DNA of 64,000 bases from Verrucomicrobiota bacterium (GCA_022710725.1 JAKLGK010000006.1:186001-250000), one strand, 5' to 3'. Positions 16,127-25,455 are shown, counted from the first letter of the stretch. The notes: generated by a model from the letters alone, not told the origin. Made by a program: numbers and translations.

Positions 16127-17224
16127 TTACAGGGATCGGCTCACGCTCATGAACGCCGTGATCTCCTCGTCGTCCCCGACCAGCGGGCTGTCCGTCAGCT
16201 CATCCGGCAGAAGGCGGGCGGCGAGGCGAAGGGAGAGAATCCATTTCGGCCGGACCGGGTACAGCAGCGAAATGCCGAGGCGCGGCTCCCAGGCGTCGTC
16301 CGGCGCGTAGGCGCGCCGGTCTTCCCGCGCATAGGCCGGCTGCACGCCGTAGTAGTAGCCGGCCACGGCGTCGTCCATCCATTCGAGCGCGACCTCGGGG
16401 ACGGCGGTCAGTTCCCCCGCGTTGAACGTTCTGCGCAGGCCGAGGCCGGCCCGGAACCCGCCGTGGCGGCCCAGGAGATCGTGGGCGACGGAGGTGTCGA
16501 TGCGCCATCGGGGCGCGAACGCCCAACCGGCCCGCGCCCCGGCCTCGAGGGTGGCGTCGCGATCAGGCATGTCTTCGAAGATCGGGGCATCGTCCTGCTC
16601 GTAGCCGTCGAACGTGTAGCGCGCCGTGCCGGCCACGGAGAATCCCCCGCTCTCGTACACGGCCAGGCTGGCCACCGGTCCGAACCAATGCAGCCGCGGT
16701 CCTGCGTAACTGACGAAGGGGAGGGGGATGACCCGGTCGTCCATGCCGCGGTACGACTCCGTCTTCGCGATCAGCGCGGCGCCCGCCGACCATTCCCCGC
16801 GGCGGGGGGGCGGGATCAGTGAAATGGTTTCCCTCACATCCTCCTCGCCGATCCGGAACGCCAGGTCGGAAAAGGAAGGCGGCCCCAAGCGCGGCAGGAA
16901 GTTCCCCGAAAAACCGAACGGCTCCGCGGGCAGAAATCCGTGCCGGTCGAGCGAGCTGTTGTCGTTGAGATCCTGGAACACGCGGGTGGCATACTCGCCG
17001 GGCGGAAGACCTTCAAAATGGAACGGCGCGCCCTCCGCATCGGGCTCCGCGGTCATTTCCCGCAGCGGCTCTTTTTTCTCGTAGGCCTCGCGCGATGCAA
17101 AGACCGCCGCGCGCACGGGGCCGGAGGTGGAGAGCCCCGTGACCCGGATTTCAAGCGTGGCGGCCCGCGCGCCCAAGAAGCCGGCGGCCACGAGCATGCC
17201 CAAGGCTGCACCCAGTTTCCTCAT
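16127..17224 (-). CDS. DUF2141 plus MipA/OmpV-like barrel fusion protein
   Basis: The 365-residue exported protein seems to join two families. After the signal peptide (1 to ~21), residues ~22-135 match DUF2141 (LEIRVTGLSTSGPVRAAVF, GLPPGEYATRVFQDLNDNSSLDRHGFLPAEPFGFSGN). Residues ~145-365 look like a MipA/OmpV outer-membrane barrel (WSAGAALIAKTESYRGMDDRVIPLPFVSYAGPRLHWFG, ending SVSRSL). DUF2141 proteins are usually ~140 aa alone and MipA ~250 aa, so this is a fusion with the DUF2141 domain in the periplasm. The start at 17224 gives a good signal peptide. Function is unknown; MipA scaffolds cell-wall enzymes in E. coli. Confidence 0.7.
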   Translation of the reverse strand: MRKLGAALGMLVAAGFLGARAATLEIRVTGLSTSGPVRAAVFASREAYEKKEPLREMTAEPDAEGAPFHFEGLPPGEYATRVFQDLNDNSSLDRHGFLPAEPFGFSGNFLPRLGPPSFSDLAFRIGEEDVRETISLIPPPRRGEWSAGAALIAKTESYRGMDDRVIPLPFVSYAGPRLHWFGPVASLAVYESGGFSVAGTARYTFDGYEQDDAPIFEDMPDRDATLEAGARAGWAFAPRWRIDTSVAHDLLGRHGGFRAGLGLRRTFNAGELTAVPEVALEWMDDAVAGYYYGVQPAYAREDRRAYAPDDAWEPRLGISLLYPVRPKWILSLRLAARLLPDELTDSPLVGDDEEITAFMSVSRSL

Positions 17225-17278
17225 GTGAGCGCATAACGTACATGAGGTTCCGCGGCGCGCAAGCCGTGCGTTGCGGGC

Positions 17279-17307
17279 TTGAAAAGCCGGCCGGTCGTTC
17301 CTATCGT
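17279..17307 (+). promoter_or_regulatory. promoter for tRNA-Arg
   Basis: TTGAAA at 17279-17284, a 17-bp spacer and TATCGT at 17302-17307 form a sigma70-like promoter. The expected start is about 12 nt before the tRNA 5' end at 17326. Confidence 0.5.
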
Positions 17308-17325
17308 GGTGCCGGGCTTGGAGAT

Positions 17326-17399
17326 ACCCCCGTAGCTCAGCTGGACAGAGCATCGGATTTCTAATCCGACGGTCGCCCGTTCGAGTCGGGCCGGGGGTG
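17326..17399 (+). tRNA. tRNA-Arg (anticodon TCT)
   Basis: A full cloverleaf can be drawn: acceptor ACCCCCG/CGGGGGT, D-arm GCTC-AGCTGGACA-GAGC, anticodon stem TCGGA/TCCGA with loop TTTCTAA (anticodon TCT, reading AGA), variable CGGTC, and T-arm GCCCG-TTCGAGT-CGGGC. The discriminator is G at 17399. CCA is not encoded (GCCCC follows). Confidence 0.95.
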
Positions 17400-17477
17400 C
17401 CCCTTGTGATTCCCGCACTTTCTGTATTCCAGGAGTTCCTGCGCCTGCTGTCGGGCGGTGCGCGGATCGAAGGCGCC

Positions 17478-18503
17478 CTAAGGCGCGGGACAGCGCGGTT
17501 GGTGCGCCCCCCAGAGCCGGGCCAGCGAGGGGTGGCTCATGTGCTGCGGCACATACGTCTGCGGGATGAGGTTGTTGGCGAGCAAGTAGGCGAACAGGTT
17601 CTCGGCGATGACGCGGTGGCCCAGCTCGTTGAAATGCGAGTCGACGCCCGGCACCAGTTCCAGCCGCTCCGCCGCATACTCTCGCAGCAGCGGGAGCAGG
17701 TCGAGGCAGGGGATCTGTTCCCCGGCCAGAAATCGGCGCAGCATGCGGTGGTGCTTGTCCAGGGATTCCGCATGCTCCCGCACATCGTTCATCGGCGGCA
17801 GGACGAGGACCATGAACTCGATCTGGCGGGCGCGGCAGGCGTCCCGGAAGGCGCGCACGGCGTAGCAATACGATACCCAGCCGGAGTAATCCTCCCGGAA
17901 CAGAAAATCGTAATACTGCCGGGTCGCCTCGTGGACGCGCCGCTTCTCGCGCGCCCGAGCCCAGCGGGCCAGCGCGCAACTATACCGGGCGAGGCCGGTC
18001 ATGTCCGGCGGCGGATCCCGGGGCCGCGTGGCCGCCATCAGGCTCATCAGGGGTTCCGGGACCTTGCGGTCTTCCAGGTCGCTGACCGTGGTGCCCAGGA
18101 TCAGCAGGCTGGGCTGGATGTCCAGGGCCTTCCTGAGCAGGAACTTCTGGTTGACGGGCGACGTGCCCGCCTGGGCAAACACGCCCACCATCGCCGGCGG
18201 CGTGTCGCGGTTCAGGTTGAGCAGCCATTCCAGCTGGCCGCCGAAGATGACCTGGCCCCGGACCCCGGCCCCCGCGGTGATGGAATCGCCCAGCATCGCC
18301 ACGCGCAACGCGTTGGAGCCGTTCGTCAACCACGGATGCTGTCTATCCTGGTCCGCCCAGAAGCTGATGCGCGTTTTGTCCACCGGCAGCGAGACCGGCG
18401 CGGGCAGGAGCCGGCAGGTCTCTTCCGCGGCCAGCAGTCCGAGGATCAGCAGCAGGAAGGTTCGCGTCAGCCAGACGAGCCGGCGTTTGGGCTTCGTGTC
18501 CAT
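17478..18503 (-). CDS. SGNH/GDSL-family hydrolase, membrane-anchored
   Basis: This 341-residue protein has an N-terminal membrane anchor (about residues 10-28) and an SGNH hydrolase fold outside the cytoplasm. Block I is VAMLGDSITAGAGVRG (catalytic Ser), and the C-terminal Asp-His pair is in VPGVDSHFNELGHRV. Such proteins act on acyl or acetyl esters of polysaccharides or lipids; the substrate is unknown. It is the last gene on the minus strand of the polyamine region, 82 bp after the decarboxylase, and may be transcribed separately. Confidence 0.85.
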   Translation of the reverse strand: MDTKPKRRLVWLTRTFLLLILGLLAAEETCRLLPAPVSLPVDKTRISFWADQDRQHPWLTNGSNALRVAMLGDSITAGAGVRGQVIFGGQLEWLLNLNRDTPPAMVGVFAQAGTSPVNQKFLLRKALDIQPSLLILGTTVSDLEDRKVPEPLMSLMAATRPRDPPPDMTGLARYSCALARWARAREKRRVHEATRQYYDFLFREDYSGWVSYCYAVRAFRDACRARQIEFMVLVLPPMNDVREHAESLDKHHRMLRRFLAGEQIPCLDLLPLLREYAAERLELVPGVDSHFNELGHRVIAENLFAYLLANNLIPQTYVPQHMSHPSLARLWGAHQPRCPAP

Positions 18504-18585
18504 AGGGTGGAAGAAGTAAGCACCATCCTCCGGCGCGGCGCAACTCGCAAAACGGCGGCATGGTCCGCGGGCCCGGTCACGGGCC

Positions 18586-19728
18586 TCACCGGTTCAGGGC
18601 TACGATCCTGGCCAGGGGCATGCCGTTGAAGTGCGTCGCGCTGGCGGTCGTGTACGCGCCAACGTTCTCGCTGTAGAGCAGGTCGCCCAGTTTCAGGTTG
18701 GTCGGCAGGTCCTCGGCCACGGACACCACGTCCAGGGCGTCGCAGGTGGGGCCGAACACGGAGCAGATTTCCGTCGGGCCCTTGCGGAACGCCTTGAGGT
18801 GGTACTGGCAGTGGTCGAACAGGACGCCGGAGAGCGTGCCGTAAACGCCGTCGTTGATGAACAAGCACAGCTTCCCGTCCCGCCGCGATTTTCCGATGAT
18901 CTCGACCACCAGCGTGGCCGCCGTGGCGACGAGGAATCGGCCGGGCTCGGCCAGGATCTCCATGTCCGGCGGGAACAGCCGGTCGAATTCGGCGTTCAGC
19001 ACCGCGGCCAGTTCCCCGAACGGCCGCACATGCCGGTCGTAGGGCGCCGGGAACCCGCCGCCGATGTCCAGGATCTTCACCGGCGCGTACCCGCGGGACC
19101 GCGCCTCCTTCATCACTCCATCCGCGATCGCCAGCGCCTGCACGAAGTTCTGGAAATTCGCGCACTGGCTGCCGACATGGAAACTCACGCCCTCGACCAC
19201 CAGCCCCGCCTTGAACGCCGCGGCGATGAGATCCACCGCCTCGCCCGCCGACGCCCCGAACTTGGACGACAGCTCGACCACCGAGCCCGTGTTCGGCACG
19301 TTGAGCCGCAGCATCAGCCCCGCGTGCGGCGCGTACTTCCGGACCTTGCGGATTTCCTCGAGGTTATCGTACGTCACCAGCGGCTTGTACGGATTCAGCT
19401 GCCGGAGCGTGTCGTTGTCCTTGATCGGGTTGGCATAGATGATCTTGTCCCAGATCCAGTGCTGGCGGGGCTTCGGGGGCATCTTCCGGATGTTCTCGTA
19501 GGCGATCCGGAACTCCGGCATCGAGGCCACGTCGAAGCTCGCGCCCGCCTCGAACAGCGTCCGCACGATCGCCGTGTCCGGGTTCGCCTTGACCGCGTAG
19601 TACGGCTGCACGCGGGGCAGGCCTTTCCGGAACTCGGCGAAATTGCGCCGCAGCACGTCATGATCCACCACGAAGAGAGGCGTCCCGTGCTTTTTCGCGA
19701 GCTGCTTCAGCAGGGCGGGGGAGGGCAT
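18586..19728 (-). CDS. ornithine/lysine decarboxylase, fold-type III PLP enzyme
   Basis: The 380-residue protein belongs to the alanine-racemase-fold PLP decarboxylases. Lys47 in YYAVKANPD is the PLP lysine. SFHVGSQ, the glycine loop DIGGGFPAPY and AEPGRFLV bind the cofactor. Cys329 in FGPTCDALD is the cross-subunit catalytic Cys of the ornithine decarboxylase type, and the protein lacks the long insertions of arginine or diaminopimelate decarboxylases. It would make putrescine (or cadaverine) from ornithine (or lysine). It lies 13 bp after a deoxyhypusine-synthase-like gene, in an operon with agmatinase. Ornithine versus lysine specificity cannot be decided here. Confidence 0.88.
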   Translation of the reverse strand: MPSPALLKQLAKKHGTPLFVVDHDVLRRNFAEFRKGLPRVQPYYAVKANPDTAIVRTLFEAGASFDVASMPEFRIAYENIRKMPPKPRQHWIWDKIIYANPIKDNDTLRQLNPYKPLVTYDNLEEIRKVRKYAPHAGLMLRLNVPNTGSVVELSSKFGASAGEAVDLIAAAFKAGLVVEGVSFHVGSQCANFQNFVQALAIADGVMKEARSRGYAPVKILDIGGGFPAPYDRHVRPFGELAAVLNAEFDRLFPPDMEILAEPGRFLVATAATLVVEIIGKSRRDGKLCLFINDGVYGTLSGVLFDHCQYHLKAFRKGPTEICSVFGPTCDALDVVSVAEDLPTNLKLGDLLYSENVGAYTTASATHFNGMPLARIVALNR

Positions 19729-19741
19729 GGCGCGGCTCCCG

Positions 19742-20914
19742 TCACCCGATCCGCGTCGCGTCCGGATTGTGCTTGAAGTACTCCTTCGTCAGGCGGGCCA
19801 TGATCGCGCCGCGCTTGTCGTAGAGCCGCTTCAGCTTGCGCGGCTTGCGCTGCGCCAGCGCGTAATGCGTCAGCATCGGTAGGCCCACGGTGGAATCCAG
19901 GTAGCACACGACGGCGTCCGGCAGTTGGTTCGGATCGATTTTGCCCCAGCTCACGGCCTCGGACGGTGTCGCGCCGGAGAGCCCGCCGGTGTCCGGCCGG
20001 GCGTCGGTGAACTGGAGGAAATAGTCGTGGCCGGCCTCTTTGATGCGAAGGACCTCCTGGATCTGCGGCTCCGTCTGGAGCGTGAAGTTCTTCGGCGAGC
20101 CGCCGCCGACGAGGACGACGCCGGTCTTCTTCCTGCGCTGTTTGGCGTCCAGCACAATGGCCGTACTCTCGTTGACGCAGATGCTTGGGTTGACGCGCAG
20201 CTTGTTGCCGCGCAGCTCCACGCCGGCGACGTTCATGCCGATGGTCGAGTCGCCCGGCGAGGAGCAAAAGCACGGCACGCCGGCGCGGTACGCGGCAGCG
20301 AGCACGGAGACGTCCTTGAGGCCCGTCTGCTTCTCGAACTCGGCGCAGTACTTGCCGAGCAGGTAGTGCAGTTCCGGCGTTCCCATCTCTTTTTGGAACT
20401 CCGGCTGGATCAGTATCTTGCGCAGGATGTCGTCCGTGCGCATGAGCACGTCGTTGTAGTCGAGGAAGATGTCGTAGATGCGGACCACGCCGAGGCGGCG
20501 CAGGACGGGGTCCATGATGCTGGCGGTGCCCTTGTAGAGCGGCAGGTTCATGGCGTGGTGCATGTCGTGGTAAAGGTTCGCGCCCGTGGCGACGATCCAG
20601 TCCACGAAGCCCGCCTTGATCAGCGGCACGACGGCGGCCGCGCCGAGGCCTGCGGGGGTCAGCGCGCCCGCGAGGCTCATGCCGACCGTGACGTCGTCGT
20701 TGGCCAGCATCTTCTCCGCGAACAGCCGGCAGCCCTCCTGGAGGCGCGCGGCGTTGTACGCGAGGAACGTGCGGTTGACCAGCTCCGGCACGCTCTCCTT
20801 CCCCGTGATCGGCGGCGGCAGGATGCGTTTGCCCGACAGGAACCGGGTCTTCCCCTTGGCGAACTTGTGGGGGTACTTGCTGATGAACGTTTTCGGCAGC
20901 GTGATCTTGCTCAT
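19742..20914 (-). CDS. deoxyhypusine synthase-like homospermidine synthase
   Basis: The 390-residue protein is a bacterial member of the deoxyhypusine synthase family. The NAD/spermidine fold is visible ([39 protein letters not shown]), and Lys325 in [13 protein letters not shown] matches the catalytic lysine. Bacteria lack eIF5A, and characterised bacterial relatives make homospermidine from putrescine or spermidine. The flanking putrescine-forming genes support that role. The start is the ATG at 20914 with AGGAGA 5 nt upstream; seven in-frame codons before it are not needed. It lies 17 bp downstream of agmatinase. Confidence 0.85.
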   Translation of the reverse strand: MSKITLPKTFISKYPHKFAKGKTRFLSGKRILPPPITGKESVPELVNRTFLAYNAARLQEGCRLFAEKMLANDDVTVGMSLAGALTPAGLGAAAVVPLIKAGFVDWIVATGANLYHDMHHAMNLPLYKGTASIMDPVLRRLGVVRIYDIFLDYNDVLMRTDDILRKILIQPEFQKEMGTPELHYLLGKYCAEFEKQTGLKDVSVLAAAYRAGVPCFCSSPGDSTIGMNVAGVELRGNKLRVNPSICVNESTAIVLDAKQRRKKTGVVLVGGGSPKNFTLQTEPQIQEVLRIKEAGHDYFLQFTDARPDTGGLSGATPSEAVSWGKIDPNQLPDAVVCYLDSTVGLPMLTHYALAQRKPRKLKRLYDKRGAIMARLTKEYFKHNPDATRIG

Positions 20915-20931
20915 GGTTCTCCTCTTGCGTT

Positions 20932-21855
20932 TCAACGCCTGCGGGCGGGACGACGGTACAGCGACAGCGCGACGATCTTGTGGGCCAGCTTGGCCGCCAG
21001 GAAGTCCGGGCCCTTCAGGGCGGGGATCGGGGCCAGTTCGACGACGTCGAACACGGGCACGTCCGCCGCCTCGCGGCAGACCACGCGGGCGACATCCAGC
21101 AGCCGTTCCCAGGACAGCCCGCCGGGCTCCGGCGTGCCGACGGCAGGCATGATCGAGGGATCGAGGCCGTCGAGATCGATGGTGAAGTACACCTGCTTTC
21201 CTTTCACGAACTTCGCCAGCTCCTTCAGCCAGCCGCGGCCCGCGTTCGCCTCCTCGGAAAACACGGTCCGGATCCGCTTGTTCCCGCGCCGGAAGCGTTC
21301 CTCGCCCTCGGACAGGTTGCGGATGCCGACCTGGAAGATGGGCGAGACCTCGACGATGCGCCGCGCCGCGCAGGCGTGGCTGTACGGCGTGCCCTCGTAC
21401 TCCGCCCGCAGGTCGGCATGGGCGTCCACGTGGACCGTGACAAAATCCTTGAGGCCGGCCTTCTTCATCCCGCGCGCGACGCCGCCGGAGATCGAGTGCT
21501 CGCCGCCGAGCACGACGAGCTGCTCGGGCCGCGGCGTGCCCGACAGGATGCCCGCGACGGCGTTCTCGATCGCGGCCACCATGGCCTCCGGCGAGCCATG
21601 CTCGAGGCCGAGGGGATTCATGGTGTGGATGCCGATCGCCATCGCCGGCTCACCGTCGAATTCACGGTCGAAGAGCTCCACCTGCCTCGACGCCGCGATG
21701 ATGGCCGACGGGCCCTCGCGGGTGCCGGCGCCGTACGACGTCGTGCCCTCGTAGGGGATCGGCAGTATCCACGCCCGGGCGCGCTCCGGCGCCGCGAGTT
21801 CGTCGGGCAGGCCCAGGAAGTTCCAGGCCGGCTGAAAGTGGCTCGAATCCGTCAT
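20932..21855 (-). CDS. speB: agmatinase / ureohydrolase
   Basis: The 307-residue protein has all metal-binding motifs of the arginase/agmatinase superfamily: [27 protein letters not shown] and [23 protein letters not shown], the last typical of agmatinases. It would hydrolyse agmatine to putrescine and urea, using two Mn ions. The ATG at 21855, with a GAAGGGA site, is preferred to an in-frame start at 21918 that would overlap the upstream carrier gene. No arginine decarboxylase is nearby, so agmatine must come from elsewhere. Confidence 0.9.
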   Translation of the reverse strand: MTDSSHFQPAWNFLGLPDELAAPERARAWILPIPYEGTTSYGAGTREGPSAIIAASRQVELFDREFDGEPAMAIGIHTMNPLGLEHGSPEAMVAAIENAVAGILSGTPRPEQLVVLGGEHSISGGVARGMKKAGLKDFVTVHVDAHADLRAEYEGTPYSHACAARRIVEVSPIFQVGIRNLSEGEERFRRGNKRIRTVFSEEANAGRGWLKELAKFVKGKQVYFTIDLDGLDPSIMPAVGTPEPGGLSWERLLDVARVVCREAADVPVFDVVELAPIPALKGPDFLAAKLAHKIVALSLYRRPARRR

Positions 21856-21857
21856 GC

Positions 21858-22997
21858 TCAAGTTCCCTTCGTTCGATCCGCGATGGATGAATCTGTGAAA
21901 AAAAGAGGGCGGTGACAAGACGGAAATGCCGGCGCCGTCGGGGCTCCGCGCCCGGCGGGCATCCTGGCGAGCGCCGCGCCCGACGCCGCGACCGCGGCGG
22001 CCAGCAGCATGGAGTAGCGATACGTGCCGGAGACATCGAAAAGCCAGCCGCCGAGCGCGGGGCCGGTGAGTCCGGCGAGGCCGTAGGCCAGGAAGACGAG
22101 GGGATAGACGCCCCCGACCTGCCCGGCGCCGTAGTGGGCCGCCACCTCCGCCGCGTACACCACGAAACAGGCGCCGAACCCGAGCCCGATGAGGCCGGCG
22201 CCCAGGCCGAAAAGGGGCCCGCTCGCGCGGGCGGGGAGCAGCAGCAGGACTGCGCCGGCCAGGATGCTGATGGAGGCCGTGGCGGCGCCCGCCGCGATGC
22301 CCCCGGAGAGCGCGATGGGTTTGAGGTTGCCGACCATGATCAACCCGGCGAAGGTGCCGCAGAACATGCCGAGAAACAATCGTCGGAGGCGCGCGTCCTT
22401 CCAGGGCCGGGCCCGCCCGGCGCCGGCAGAAACGACGGAGTCCGGCGGCCGGGAAAGACCGGCTGCCGCCAGCAGGATCACGGCTCCGTACGACAGGCCG
22501 ATGATCCCGAAGAGCCGGGATACCTCAAGCCCGTGGCGCCATCCCGCGGCCGCCAGGGAGGCCAGGAGGATCGCGCCGCTTCCGAACCCGGCGACCGCGA
22601 TGCCGCCCGCCAGTCCCCGACGGCCCGGCGACCAGGCCATGACCGTGGCCAGCGGCGCCACGTAGCCGAACCCGATCCCGCATCCGGCCAGGAGGCCCAG
22701 GCCCGCGAGCAAGCCGGCGAAGCGGTCGCAGGTGAAGGCCCCGACGAGATACCCGGCGGCGAACAGCAACCCGCCCGTCGCGGCCACCCGGGCGGGGCCC
22801 CAGCGGTACAGCAATCGGCCGGCCCCGATCATGCTGGTCGTGAACGAGGCGATCGTGAGCCCGAAGATCCATTGGGTCTGGGCCGCAGTGTATCCATAGG
22901 CCTTCCGGAGGGCCGGAACGAACTCGCTCCAGGCGAAGATGCCGCCCAGGCACACGAGCACGGCCAGGGCGGCGCCCAGGTTCAGGGCCTTCTTCAT
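21858..22997 (-). CDS. MFS transporter, OFA (oxalate/formate antiporter)-like
   Basis: The 379-residue protein has about 12 membrane helices. The start LGAALAVLVCLGGIFAWSEF with ALRKAYGYTAAQTQWIFGL resembles the OFA group of the major facilitator superfamily. The open frame runs upstream over sua5, but that extension is only a shadow. The ATG at 22997 overlaps the sua5 stop by 4 bp, and the stop at 21858 touches the agmatinase start, so the gene is cotranscribed with both. Its cargo is unknown; the position suggests an amine or small organic acid. The C-terminus has a soluble Pro/Ser-rich tail of ~30 residues. Confidence 0.85.
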   Translation of the reverse strand: MKKALNLGAALAVLVCLGGIFAWSEFVPALRKAYGYTAAQTQWIFGLTIASFTTSMIGAGRLLYRWGPARVAATGGLLFAAGYLVGAFTCDRFAGLLAGLGLLAGCGIGFGYVAPLATVMAWSPGRRGLAGGIAVAGFGSGAILLASLAAAGWRHGLEVSRLFGIIGLSYGAVILLAAAGLSRPPDSVVSAGAGRARPWKDARLRRLFLGMFCGTFAGLIMVGNLKPIALSGGIAAGAATASISILAGAVLLLLPARASGPLFGLGAGLIGLGFGACFVVYAAEVAAHYGAGQVGGVYPLVFLAYGLAGLTGPALGGWLFDVSGTYRYSMLLAAAVAASGAALARMPAGRGAPTAPAFPSCHRPLFFTDSSIADRTKGT

Positions 22998-23989
22998 CCG
23001 GGGATTTCGTCCGGGGCGTCGCGCACGGAGGCCCGGCGGAGCCGGTCGTTGATCGCGCGCCAGAGTCCGCGCTCGGGGCCCTCGAGCGCATAGATGCGGG
23101 ACAACCCCGCGGCATCCAGGCGTCGCAGCGCGCTGAAGAGCCGCGCCGCGGCCTCGGCGGCATCCAGCGCCGGGGAGAGCATTTCGACCATGGCGAAGCC
23201 GCCGGCCTCCGGGACGGGTCCGGGGGAAAGCAGGCCGGCCCCGGCCCGGTCGGCCCGGGGCGGCACGGCGGACACCAACGAAAGCGGCGTGCGGGGCGCG
23301 TAGTGCCGAAGCAGGCGGCCGGGGCTTTGCGGCCGCTCGTCCGCATGCCGCGCTCTCGCGAGCGGGCCGATGACCGATTCGATGTCCTCGAGCGGCAGCC
23401 CGCCGGGTCGCAGGAGGAGGGGATTGGGATCCAGAAGGGAAACGATCGTGGATTCGATGCCGACCGGGCAGGGCCCGCCGTCGAGGATCATGTCCGCGCC
23501 CTCCCCGACTTCCGTCCGGGCGTCCTCCGCGGTGGAAGGGCTCAAGTGCCCGAACCGGTTGGCGCTGGGCGCGGCCACCGGGCCGCCGACCTGGCGGATC
23601 AGGTCCAGGGCCAGCGGATGGCGCGGCATGCGGACGGCCACGGAAGGCAGGCCCGCCGTGACCAGGTCGGGGACGCGGTCCGTTTTCGGCAGGACGAAGG
23701 TCAGCGGGCCGGGCCAGAAGCGGTCGGCAAGTTTCCGGGCTGCGGGGGGGAACGCCGCGGCGATATCGCGAAGCCACTCGATGTCGGCGATATGGACGAT
23801 CAGCGGGTCGAAACGGGGGCGCTGTTTGACCTCGAATACGCGGGCCACGGCCTTCGGGTTCAGCGCATCGGCGCCGAGGCCGTAGACGGTTTCGGTGGGG
23901 AACACGACCAGTCCTCCGGCCCGGAGGCAGGCGGCCGCCTGTTCGACGGCGCGTCCGTCGGTAGAGACGGATTGGATGCGGGCGCCCAT
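22994..23989 (-). CDS. L-threonylcarbamoyladenylate synthase (Sua5/TsaC)
   Basis: The 331-residue protein makes threonylcarbamoyl-AMP for the universal t6A37 tRNA modification. The YrdC domain (about 10-210) shows GGLVVFPTETVYGLGADALNPKAV, KQRPRFDPLIVHI, WPGPLTFVLP, VAVRMPRHPLA and GGPVAAPSANRFGHLSPST. The C-terminal ~120 residues (SPGRLLRHYAPRTPL onward) are the extra Sua5 domain, so it is the long Sua5 form. It heads the minus-strand operon and diverges from alr; the ATG at 23989 was chosen because the YrdC domain begins immediately after it. Confidence 0.92.
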   Translation of the reverse strand: MGARIQSVSTDGRAVEQAAACLRAGGLVVFPTETVYGLGADALNPKAVARVFEVKQRPRFDPLIVHIADIEWLRDIAAAFPPAARKLADRFWPGPLTFVLPKTDRVPDLVTAGLPSVAVRMPRHPLALDLIRQVGGPVAAPSANRFGHLSPSTAEDARTEVGEGADMILDGGPCPVGIESTIVSLLDPNPLLLRPGGLPLEDIESVIGPLARARHADERPQSPGRLLRHYAPRTPLSLVSAVPPRADRAGAGLLSPGPVPEAGGFAMVEMLSPALDAAEAAARLFSALRRLDAAGLSRIYALEGPERGLWRAINDRLRRASVRDAPDEIPG

Positions 23990-24078
23990 TTGTGCTGCGA
24001 AGGTACGGGCGGTGCCGCGGCATGTCAATCCGCCGAGGCGGTGACGATCCCCTTGCAGCTTGGGAGACAATAGGCATA

Positions 24079-25203
24079 ATGGGCGCGTTTCCGATGAAAA
24101 CATCGTGGGTCCAGGTCGATTTGAAAAGGCTGGCGGAGAATATCCGCGCCGTGCGGCTGGCCTTGCGCCCTCCGACGGAAATCCTGTTCGTCGTGAAGGC
24201 CAATGCCTACGGGCATGGCCTGGTGCCGGTGGCCGTGCATGCGGCCCGCCACGGGGTCCGCTGGTTCGGCGTGGCGTACCTGCACGAAGCGCTGCAGGTG
24301 CGCCAGGTCCTGCCGGACGTCCGGATTCTCGTGCTGGGGGCGACCGAGCCGTCCGATGTGCCGCTGCTGGTCGGCCGGCGCATCACCCCCGTCGTGATCA
24401 GCGAAAAGCATGCGGTGGAACTCGGGCAGGCCGCGAAGTCCATGGGCAAGACCCTGCCGGTGCATGTGAAGGTGGACACCGGGATGGGCCGGCTCGGGAT
24501 CTGGTGGGAGGACGCCGGCGCCGTGCTGGACCGCCTGGGCGCCCCATGCGGCCTCGAGATCGAAGGGCTCTGCACGCACTTCGCCACGGTGGAGCCCCGC
24601 AAGCCGGCCCCGGCCCGCGTCCAGTGGGAGCGGTTCGCCGCGGCCTCGGCCGCCGTGGAACAGCGCGTCGGCGGCCGCCTTTTCCGGCACGTGTCGAGCA
24701 GCCGCGCCGCGCTCTATTTTCGCGACTGGGACGTGGACGCCGTGCGGCCCGGCATCGTCCTCTACGGCTACGGGGCCGCGGATCCCGCCCTGCGCTTTCA
24801 CACGAAGCCGATCCTGCAATGGAAGGCCCACGTCATGCAGGTCAAGCGGGTGCCGGCCGGGTTCTCGGTGGGGTACTACAGCCAGTTCACGACCACCGCC
24901 CCGACCGCGCTGGCCACGTTGAGCGTCGGCTATGCCGACGGCTACAACCGCCTGCTGGGGAACAAGGGCGTCGTCCTCATCGGCGGCTGGCGCTGCCCGG
25001 TTGTCGGCCGCGTGAGCATGAACTGGATCACCGTCGATCTCGGTCACGACCGCACGGCGCAGGAGGGGGACGAAGCGGTGCTCATCGGAGAGCAGCGATC
25101 CGAATCCATCTGGGCCGGCGAACTGGCGGCCGCCTGCCGCACCATCCCCTACGAGATCCTGACGGACATCAACGCGGCCCTCGACCGGCGCTACGTGGAA
25201 TGA
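24079..25203 (+). CDS. alr: alanine racemase
   Basis: The 374-residue PLP enzyme interconverts L- and D-alanine for peptidoglycan. Lys40 in FVVKANAYGHG is the PLP lysine. VKVDTGMGRLG, VRPGIVLYGY and SVGYADGYNRLL are family signatures. Two details differ from the usual pattern: VGYYSQF replaces the common SYGRTY-type segment around the catalytic Tyr, and GRVSMNW replaces GRVCMDQ. The start at 24079 has GGGAG about 12 nt upstream. It diverges from sua5 across an 89-bp gap. Confidence 0.9.
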   Translation: MGAFPMKTSWVQVDLKRLAENIRAVRLALRPPTEILFVVKANAYGHGLVPVAVHAARHGVRWFGVAYLHEALQVRQVLPDVRILVLGATEPSDVPLLVGRRITPVVISEKHAVELGQAAKSMGKTLPVHVKVDTGMGRLGIWWEDAGAVLDRLGAPCGLEIEGLCTHFATVEPRKPAPARVQWERFAAASAAVEQRVGGRLFRHVSSSRAALYFRDWDVDAVRPGIVLYGYGAADPALRFHTKPILQWKAHVMQVKRVPAGFSVGYYSQFTTTAPTALATLSVGYADGYNRLLGNKGVVLIGGWRCPVVGRVSMNWITVDLGHDRTAQEGDEAVLIGEQRSESIWAGELAAACRTIPYEILTDINAALDRRYVE

Positions 25204-25218
25204 GGGGCGCGGCCGCGC

Positions 25219-25455
25219 CTACCGTTTCAGCCACCAGTCGGCGGTGCCGCAGATGAGGCACAGCGCCATCGCGGAACCCGTGAGCAGGATGGTCGCGCGC
25301 GCGGCCAACCGCGCCGAGATGTTGGTCCGGTCCACCGACAGAAGCAACGCCATGGTCCCGCCGATGAACAACAACACCAAGGCGGTCCAGAAAAAACCCT
25401 TATTGTATCGCGGCTTTGGATGCGGCGTGCTCATGAATCGAGCGTCCTCGTTCAT
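25219..25455 (-). CDS. small two-helix membrane protein
   Basis: This 78-residue protein has a basic N-terminus and two hydrophobic segments (about residues 22-41 and 51-70), ending WWLKR. No family was recognised. Its ATG directly follows the batE stop codon (TGAATG), so it is the last gene of the bat operon by translational coupling. Start alternatives are the ATG at 25455 and one at 25434. Confidence 0.65.
   Translation of the reverse strand: MNEDARFMSTPHPKPRYNKGFFWTALVLLFIGGTMALLLSVDRTNISARLAARATILLTGSAMALCLICGTADWWLKR

Noticed and set aside
21858..24203. Apparent 781-residue fusion of the MFS carrier with a long N-terminal domain
   Set aside because: The N-terminal part lies over sua5 in another frame and is Arg/Pro-rich shadow sequence; the carrier has its own ATG at 22997 overlapping the sua5 stop by 4 bp.
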